From CAVOBC01 sp963693635 (GTDB lineage: Bacteria > Pseudomonadota > Gammaproteobacteria > Pseudomonadales > Azotimanducaceae), in the NCBI GenBank assembly GCA_963693635.1, contig CAVOBC010000137.1, forward strand, positions 1 through 11,272: DNA of 11,272 nt, written 5' to 3'. The position numbers and the translations under genes are program-made. Below the pieces are notes generated by a model that was not told the DNA's origin, searched no databases, and saw nothing but the letters and a program-made list of their open reading frames with translations. This document shows positions 6,732 through 11,272 of the stretch, piece after piece (the first letter of the stretch is position 1; every line of letters begins with the position of its first letter).

Positions 6732-7877
6732 ATGAAAACAAAACTGCCTGGCATTGGAACAACCATATTCACGGTGATGTCGAAACTGGCTGCCGATGTT
6801 GGCGCGATTAACCTGTCGCAGGGGTATCCGGATTTCAATGCGCCAGCTGAGTTGATCGACTTGCTGAGCCAGTACATGCGGGATGGCTACAATCAGTATC
6901 CACCGATGTCGGGTGTTGAGGCGCTGCGGGCCCAGGTCCGAGAGAAGTGTGAGCGGCTGTACGGATGCGCCGCCGATGCTGAACACGAGATCACGATCAC
7001 CTCGGGGGCGACTGAGGCCATTTTCGTTGCAGTCCAGGCGATGATTCATGCCGGCGATGACGTGATTGTGCTGGATCCTGCTTATGACTCCTATGACCCG
7101 GCAGTCACGATGGCCGGCGGCACCGTCCAACACGTGCCGCTGGCGGCACCGGACTTCTCGGTCGACTGGGATCGGGTGCGCGCCGCGATTAAACCCAATA
7201 CCCGGTTGCTGATGGTCAATTCGCCGCACAATCCCACGGCAACCGTATTCGATGCGACAGACCTCGACGCCCTGGAACTGCTCCTTCAGGACTTCGATCT
7301 TCATATCGTCTCTGACGAGGTTTACGAGCACATGGTCTTCGATGGTGCGCCGCACCAGAGCCTGCTTACGCGACCGGCGCTGGCGTCACGGGCGTTCGTC
7401 ATCTCGTCGTTCGGCAAGACTTACCACGCAACGGGCTGGAAGGTTGCTTATTGCGTGGCACCGGCGGTGTTGACCGCCGAGTTCCGCAAGGTGCATCAGT
7501 TTGTCACCTTCACGACCCACACGCCGACCCAGTGGGCCCTTGCAACCTACATGGAGCGCCACCCGGAGCACTATGCAGAGCTTGCTGAGTTCTACCAGGC
7601 CAAGCGCGATCTCTTTCGGGCGGAACTCGTGGCATCGGGTTTCAGACTGTTGCCGAGCGCTGGCACCTACTTTCAGTTGGCTGACTATTCAGCCTTCGGC
7701 AACGAACCTGATGTCGACTTTGTCCGCTACCTCACAACAGAGGTCAAAGTCGCGGCGATTCCGGTCTCGGTTTTCTACAAGGAATCGTCACAGGATGCGA
7801 TCATCCGCTTCTGCTTTGCCAAGGATGACGACACCTTGCGGGAAGCGGCATCGCGGCTGCGCGGGATCAGTCGGTGA
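6732..7877 (+). CDS. PLP-dependent glutamine/methionine aminotransferase (YbdL/KAT type)
   Basis: A 381-residue fold-type I class I/II aminotransferase closest in pattern to E. coli YbdL and glutamine transaminase K/kynurenine aminotransferase. These transfer the amino group between glutamine, methionine or aromatic amino acids and 2-oxo acids. INLSQGYPDF (26-35) and YNQYPPMSG (53-61) are N-terminal signatures, TSGATEAIF (90-98) binds the PLP phosphate, NSPHNPT (163-169) and SDEVYEH (194-200) contact the cofactor, K229 in SSFGKTYHATGWK forms the Schiff base, and R359 in IIRFCFAK should bind the substrate carboxylate. Length and all key residues are intact. The omega-amidase gene follows on the same strand 156 bases later, which supports a 4-methylthio-2-oxobutanoate/glutamine role in methionine salvage. 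The symbol ybdL is E. coli usage and was not assigned, because orthology cannot be proven here. Confidence 0.93.
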   Translation: MKTKLPGIGTTIFTVMSKLAADVGAINLSQGYPDFNAPAELIDLLSQYMRDGYNQYPPMSGVEALRAQVREKCERLYGCAADAEHEITITSGATEAIFVAVQAMIHAGDDVIVLDPAYDSYDPAVTMAGGTVQHVPLAAPDFSVDWDRVRAAIKPNTRLLMVNSPHNPTATVFDATDLDALELLLQDFDLHIVSDEVYEHMVFDGAPHQSLLTRPALASRAFVISSFGKTYHATGWKVAYCVAPAVLTAEFRKVHQFVTFTTHTPTQWALATYMERHPEHYAELAEFYQAKRDLFRAELVASGFRLLPSAGTYFQLADYSAFGNEPDVDFVRYLTTEVKVAAIPVSVFYKESSQDAIIRFCFAKDDDTLREAASRLRGISR

Positions 7878-7938
7878 GCGCCTTGGCCATTTTCTGCGCG
7901 CCCCTCTACTGCGAGCCTCTTGTCTGCAATAGAGTCGA

Positions 7939-7983
7939 GGTTTGTTTAGAAACCGGTTCCCGGGAATTGTCAGGATGACAATT
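7939..7983. promoter_or_regulatory. Cluster of touching palindromes upstream of the omega-amidase gene
   Basis: The 156-base gap between the aminotransferase and amidase genes holds four dyads in 45 bases. GGTTT (7939-7943) pairs with AAACC (7950-7954). AACCGGTT (7951-7958) and TTCCCGGGAA (7957-7966) are perfect palindromes. AATTGTCAGGATGACAATT (7965-7983) has perfect eight-base arms around GGA. The last has the size and symmetry of a dimeric repressor operator and ends 50 bases before the amidase ATG. As RNA it could also be a weak AT-rich hairpin followed by TT, so an attenuator or terminator for the aminotransferase is an alternative. Confidence 0.5.
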
Positions 7984-8033
7984 TTGGGACGAAAGCGAGT
8001 TCAGCCACGGGTCTTTGTTCCGGGATGTTTGGC

Positions 8034-8801
8034 ATGAAAGTGGCACTGGTGCAGACAGCGCTCGTCTGGGAGAACCCGGCGGCTAACAGAGATCTGCTTG
8101 CCGAGCGACTGCGCGGGTCGCTGAACGGTGACGAAGACCTCGTCGTTCTACCGGAGATGTTCAGTACGGGTTTCAGTATGGCGTCGGCGCGCCTGGCGGA
8201 ACCCATGGACGGCGCAACGGTCGGCTGGCTTGCGGCGATGGCGCGTGAACTCGACAGCACGATATGCGGGTCTGTGATCATCGAGGTCGGCGGTCGCTAC
8301 TACAACCGTCTGGTGTGGACCGCGGCGGATGGGGTGCATCGGACCTATGACAAACGTCACCTCTTTCGCATGGCCAATGAGCACGAGCATTACGCCGCGG
8401 GCACCTCGCGACTACTGGTGGAAACCGGCGGCTTCAAGGTTTGCCCGCTCGTCTGTTATGACCTGCGCTTTCCGGTCTGGAGTCGGTCAGACGGTGATTT
8501 GGGCGTGCTGATCTTTGTTGCCAATTGGCCGGCACCGCGCCGTGAACAGTGGCTTGCCCTGCTCCGCGCGCGCGCTATCGAGAATCAGTGTTACGTCATC
8601 GGCGTCAATCGGGTGGGCAGCGATGGCAACGGGAACAAGTACGCGGGCGATTCTGTTGTGCTCGACTACCGCGGTGACGGTGTGCTCGACCTGGGTGACC
8701 AGGACACGGTTGGCTTTGCCGACCTCGATGCCGCTGCGTGGCGCGCGTTCCGGGCAGACTTTCCGGCGTATCTTGATGCAGACTCGTTTAATCTGACTTG
8801 A
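8034..8801 (+). CDS. Omega-amidase, YafV/Nit2-type carbon-nitrogen hydrolase
   Basis: A 255-residue nitrilase-superfamily amidase (E. coli YafV is about 256). It hydrolyses 2-oxoglutaramate, the product of glutamine transamination, to 2-oxoglutarate and ammonia. The catalytic triad is visible: E41 in VVLPEMFSTGFSM, K107 in YDKRHLFRMANEHEHY and C141 in VCYDLRFPVWSR. NWPAPR (154-159) and RAIENQCYVIGVNRVG (170-185) are typical of this branch. The ATG at 8034 was chosen over the in-frame ATG at 8025 because MKVALVQ is the usual nitrilase start and CGGGA lies about eight bases before it. Pairing with the YbdL-type aminotransferase makes a complete glutamine transaminase/omega-amidase couple, in which hydrolysis pulls transamination forward. 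The last 14 bases overlap the 3' end of the opposite-strand zinc ribbon gene. Confidence 0.95.
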   Translation: MKVALVQTALVWENPAANRDLLAERLRGSLNGDEDLVVLPEMFSTGFSMASARLAEPMDGATVGWLAAMARELDSTICGSVIIEVGGRYYNRLVWTAADGVHRTYDKRHLFRMANEHEHYAAGTSRLLVETGGFKVCPLVCYDLRFPVWSRSDGDLGVLIFVANWPAPRREQWLALLRARAIENQCYVIGVNRVGSDGNGNKYAGDSVVLDYRGDGVLDLGDQDTVGFADLDAAAWRAFRADFPAYLDADSFNLT

Positions 8802-9063
8802 AGTTTTTTAGCTTGTTGAGATGCGTCTGCGGGTCGGTCAATGGTGAGCGGCTGACAGCCTGGTCGATCATCTTGTCGTACTTCGGATCAAGCGAGGACA
8901 TTTTGCTCGACATATTTCGGTGCACCGACACGCCGGAAATGATCTTGCTCAGCGTTTTCCCGCCGCAACCGTCGCAGGCGACGTCCGCCATCCTGGTCTC
9001 GCCACGCCAAAGGACCGACGAGATGGCGCTGCATTCGTCGCAGCGGAACTCATAAATCGGCAT
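8788..9063 (-). CDS. FmdB-family zinc ribbon protein
   Basis: A 91-residue protein starting MPIYEFRCDEC, the standard opening of FmdB-type zinc ribbons. C8, C11, C30 and C33 form two CxxC knuckles (CDEC and CDGC) that should bind one zinc. The remaining 58 residues are polar and Lys/Asp-rich with no motif; many family members have a disordered tail. FmdB was first described as a possible regulator next to formamidase, but the biochemical role of the family is unsettled. The start at 9063 is fixed by the family N-terminus and lies 14 bases inside the end of the preceding gene, so translation is probably coupled. It is last in the operon of the ferritin-like protein, which suggests a role in metal delivery, assembly or regulation there (inference). 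Its TAA lies inside the end of the omega-amidase gene. Confidence 0.9.
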   Translation of the reverse strand: MPIYEFRCDECSAISSVLWRGETRMADVACDGCGGKTLSKIISGVSVHRNMSSKMSSLDPKYDKMIDQAVSRSPLTDPQTHLNKLKNFKSD

Positions 9064-9442
9064 TACTGGCGCCAAGTCGAAAGTAGGCGTCAAGACTACG
9101 GTGGTAGCGTGTGAACGCCAGACCCCGTGCCGGGTCGTTGGCACTGACAAGTTGTCGTTCAAGGTCCAGTTCTGCCAGCGTCGGACCGTCGCCGGCACTG
9201 CGCCGGGAGAGCCAGTTTTCCCAGTCAGCCTTCGGCATGTCGAGGTAAAAGTCGACCTCGCGCAACGCGTTCCGGGCAATCGCACTGACCTCGGTGCAGG
9301 CAAAGCCGGCGAAGGTCACGGAGTACGTCTGAGGCCCCACGCAGAGGCCGACCACCGCGTCACAGTTGCCTTCCCTGCGGAAGCCCGTATCGGCGTTCGC
9401 ACGCTGGGCCGCCTGTTTTAACCATTTGATGCTGAGTGCCAT
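9050..9442 (-). CDS. Small conserved protein, paralogue of its upstream neighbour (possible SCP2-like fold)
   Basis: I do not recognise this 130-residue protein by name. It clearly aligns with the product at 9504-9947: CD at 27-28, C49, DFYL at 64-67, DW at 73-74 and RY at 112-113 all have counterparts, with a constant four-residue offset until a loop eight residues shorter. The pattern of beta strands with hydrophobic alternation followed by helices (VDFYLDMPKADWENWL) is reminiscent of SCP2-type lipid-binding domains, but this is a guess from appearance. There is no signal peptide or membrane segment. The ATG at 9442 has only a weak AGG upstream. It follows its paralogue by 61 bases and overlaps the zinc ribbon gene by 14. 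A small accessory subunit of the ferritin-like protein is a plausible role. Confidence 0.8.
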   Translation of the reverse strand: MALSIKWLKQAAQRANADTGFRREGNCDAVVGLCVGPQTYSVTFAGFACTEVSAIARNALREVDFYLDMPKADWENWLSRRSAGDGPTLAELDLERQLVSANDPARGLAFTRYHRSLDAYFRLGASNADL

Positions 9443-9503
9443 CGCTTGCTACCTGTCTTGCCCGGAGGGCCACGTTGTCGAGAGTTGGTGGTGAATCGCC
9501 CGG

Positions 9504-9947
9504 TCAGTCGCTGTCGCTGAAAGACGTCTCAACGCGACTCGACGCGTCAAAAAAATGCTGGAGTGTTTGGTTGTACCGAAAAAAGAGGTCCTGCTTGTAC
9601 TGATCCTCTGCCGCCGAGTGGGCAAGACCTTCCTCGCGGTCAAGGTCAATCGTATTGAGGGTTTGATCAAGGGCGGCCCGGCCGTTGTCCCGGATGTTCT
9701 CCAGCATGACGCGCCAATCCCCATGACTCATGAGCAGATAGAAGTCGAGCTGGGGCAGCTCATCTGCGGAAATCGAGACGGCATCAACACACCGTAACCC
9801 GGCCATGGTCAACGCGTAGACGTCGTCTTCAACCACAACGCCGAAGCGCGTGTCGCAGGCACCGCCGCCCGCCCCGTGATATTCGTCGTGTTCGTTAAAT
9901 ACACTGCGGACTGCGTGAAACCAGTCGACGGATGGAAACTCAGCCAT
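9504..9947 (-). CDS. Small conserved protein of the same family (possible SCP2-like fold)
   Basis: A 147-residue acidic protein with no signal peptide or membrane segment. ACD (30-32), C53, DFYLLM (68-73), GDW (76-78) and LFFRYNQTLQHFF (121-133) define the family shared with the 130-residue neighbour. The central part (about 33-100) looks like the strands and helix of an SCP2-like sterol-carrier fold, which binds hydrophobic ligands; confidence in that is moderate to low. The ATG at 9947 shares its A with the TGA of the ferritin-like gene (TGATG), and GGAGG sits four bases upstream. A GTG one codon earlier would be too close to that site. Tight coupling to the ferritin-like gene implies the products are made together and may form a complex or deliver a hydrophobic substrate. 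Confidence 0.82.
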   Translation of the reverse strand: MAEFPSVDWFHAVRSVFNEHDEYHGAGGGACDTRFGVVVEDDVYALTMAGLRCVDAVSISADELPQLDFYLLMSHGDWRVMLENIRDNGRAALDQTLNTIDLDREEGLAHSAAEDQYKQDLFFRYNQTLQHFFDASSRVETSFSDSD

Positions 9948-11032
9948 CACGCCTCCAGATATCGGGCCAGGTCGGGTGGCAAGCCGTCGTCCCGGGATAC
10001 GCCGATCCAGTCGGTGAGTGCGGCGTACTGGCGCAGGTAGTCGCCCATCAAGCCCTCGAAAGCAGCCTTCCCCGCCGATGGCGCTGCCTCAAGCGAGCCT
10101 GCCAGCAGGATCATCAGCGATTCACGCAGCGCGGGGTCCTTTAGTTCTGCGATTAGCATACCTTCGCCGATGGTGAGCACCTGATTGAGAATCGGGCCCT
10201 GACCTTCGTTGTGGTTGACAGCGTACTTCAGATGCTCGACGGCATAGGTCAGATGGCGTGCCTTGTCCTGCATGGAGCGGCTGAACATCTCCCGCTCAGC
10301 GGCGTTGTGGGCGAAGCCGACGCCGTGTTTGTAGATCGTCTGGGTCAGCAGACCGCGCTGTAGAAACATGACCGCAACAGTCTCTGTCCAACCGCCGCGG
10401 CTCTCGAGAATCATGCGATTCAGGATGCCCTTGCTCTCCACGCCGAGCCCGCCGCCGTTAGCGAGCGCACGTTTGCGGAACGCGTCCATGTGTCGGGCAT
10501 CGTCAAAAGTGACGGTGGCGAGGAACTGCTTAACCTCATGGAAGCCGTACGAGAGTTCCTCCTGCCAGCTCGCAATGGACTCCATCTCGACGTTGGCGCA
10601 CTGGATCAATTCGGTGCAAAGCTGGCACATCGCACGTTCAACAGCGTCATCGAGCGGCTCGACGGAAGACCAGTCGAGATCGGTCGTCGGCACCCATCGG
10701 CGCTGGATCGCTTCTTCGTACAAATCGCCCGCACAGTCGGCCCAGAGTCCGGACTTGTGTCTGACGCTGTAGCCAATCGGCGGCACCACCGCACTACCGG
10801 CAACCGAGCCCCGGGGCATGCGGGTCTGGTCTTCCCAGAATTCGGGAACCTCGGCGTAGTGGCCCACATTGAGGCTGCCGAGCGTAAGACCTTTGTCACC
10901 TGCCTTAACCCGTGTCCCCCATTGGTGGCTCTTGCCCATCCATGCGTATTGGGGTTCTGGAATCTCGACGTCTTCACTTTCGCCCATCCGGCGTGTTCGG
11001 CCTTCCGGGCGGGGTTTGATTTTGACAGTCAT
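9947..11032 (-). CDS. Ferritin-like protein resembling monooxygenase hydroxylase subunits, altered diiron site
   Basis: A 361-residue, mostly helical protein. The stretch LYEEAIQRRWVPTTDLDW (104-121) and the helix pair VEMESIASW (148-156) ... TFDDARHM (175-182) match the four-helix bundle of bacterial multicomponent monooxygenase hydroxylases (soluble methane, toluene and phenol oxygenases). There, Glu in one helix and a DExRH motif in the next bind iron. By hand alignment to MmoX, E149, D178 and H181 would be the first half-site, with Asp for the usual Glu. The second half reads QDKARH (255-260): H260 is kept, but K257 replaces the ligand Glu. No Asp or Glu occurs from 218 to 245, where the other Glu is expected; Q225 is nearest. 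It may be a one-metal or metal-free enzyme, or a structural subunit. The upstream gene ends three bases before the ATG. No reductase or ferredoxin gene is visible. Confidence 0.75.
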   Translation of the reverse strand: MTVKIKPRPEGRTRRMGESEDVEIPEPQYAWMGKSHQWGTRVKAGDKGLTLGSLNVGHYAEVPEFWEDQTRMPRGSVAGSAVVPPIGYSVRHKSGLWADCAGDLYEEAIQRRWVPTTDLDWSSVEPLDDAVERAMCQLCTELIQCANVEMESIASWQEELSYGFHEVKQFLATVTFDDARHMDAFRKRALANGGGLGVESKGILNRMILESRGGWTETVAVMFLQRGLLTQTIYKHGVGFAHNAAEREMFSRSMQDKARHLTYAVEHLKYAVNHNEGQGPILNQVLTIGEGMLIAELKDPALRESLMILLAGSLEAAPSAGKAAFEGLMGDYLRQYAALTDWIGVSRDDGLPPDLARYLEA

Positions 11033-11035
11033 CGA

Positions 11036-11272
11036 TCAGGCCTGCGCGTACTTGACGAGTTCGGGGTCGGCCCGACCGTCTTCAAAACGCTCGCCGAATC
11101 CGGCGGAACGTACGCGCTGCATGTATTCCTTGACCTGTCGGCGGCGGATGGCAAGCAACTTGCGATACCCCTCATCGAAATGGTCCTTGCCCCCGCCGAG
11201 AAGTATCGCCAACGATTCGCTGGTCGCCGTTTGGCGGGCGGCTGGGTTGTTTTGGCCGGCGAGCAAACCGCG
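11036..11272 (-). CDS. C-terminal part of an unidentified protein (runs off the right edge)
   Basis: The frame is open from the right edge to a TGA at 11038-11036, giving 78 visible residues, so the N-terminus is missing. The visible part is hydrophilic and helical: a stretch near GGGKDHFDEGYRKL is followed by an Arg/Lys-rich amphipathic helix (AIRRRQVKEYMQRVRSAGFG) and an acidic tail ending PELVKYAQA. I do not recognise the family. It stops three bases before the ferritin-like start, so the two are surely one operon. It could be the catalytic partner subunit or another component; the missing part would decide. Confidence 0.75.
   Translation of the reverse strand, partial: RGLLAGQNNPAARQTATSESLAILLGGGKDHFDEGYRKLLAIRRRQVKEYMQRVRSAGFGERFEDGRADPELVKYAQA

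Noticed and set aside
9064..9303. An N-terminal extension of the zinc ribbon protein to 171 residues
   Set aside because: MPIYEF is the standard FmdB start. The extra 80 residues lie in an alternative frame of the preceding gene and look like random Arg/Pro/Thr sequence.

Overview
The window looks like a chromosomal piece of a GC-rich proteobacterium, probably a gammaproteobacterium. The basis is its GC-rich coding sequence, a 299-residue HemF that aligns without effort to the E. coli enzyme, and E. coli-like YbdL and YafV homologues. The exact genus cannot be read from the sequence. Ten complete protein genes and two partial ones (one doubtful) are supported. No tRNA, rRNA or CRISPR array was seen.

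Left part (1-5691). The first 230 bases hold a possible 3' end of a reading frame, a small hairpin and about 3.5 imperfect tandem copies of a 20-base unit. They resemble the terminal repeats of an insertion sequence and stop at the ribosome binding site of the next gene. Then comes a cluster of acyl-CoA and dicarboxylate enzymes: a fumarylacetoacetate hydrolase-fold protein (+), an acyl-CoA dehydrogenase with a long N-terminal extension like methylsuccinyl-CoA dehydrogenase (-), an aldolase-like protein of the HpcH/HpaI-citrate lyase type (DUF6986-like, -) and a family III CoA-transferase (+). The dehydrogenase and aldolase genes overlap by ATGA. They are divergent from the CoA-transferase across a 280-base spacer holding a possible operator. 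Together they suggest conversion of a branched C5 dicarboxyl-CoA (methylsuccinyl/mesaconyl/citramalyl type), but the exact route is not proven.

Middle part (5786-8801). hemF (oxygen-dependent coproporphyrinogen III oxidase) has a strong ribosome binding site. A 46-base, roughly 20% GC spacer then leads to a YbdL-type glutamine/methionine aminotransferase, followed by a YafV-type omega-amidase. The last two form the known glutamine transaminase/omega-amidase pair, which regenerates methionine from its 2-oxo acid and recycles 2-oxoglutaramate. A run of touching palindromes lies between them.

Right part (8788-11272, all -). This is a tight operon read from the right edge: a truncated unknown gene, a ferritin-like protein resembling bacterial multicomponent monooxygenase hydroxylases but with an incomplete diiron site, two paralogous small proteins that may have an SCP2-like fold, and an FmdB-type zinc ribbon protein. 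I do not recognise this set as a described system, and it is the most interesting part of the window. Its last gene overlaps the omega-amidase gene tail to tail by 14 bases.
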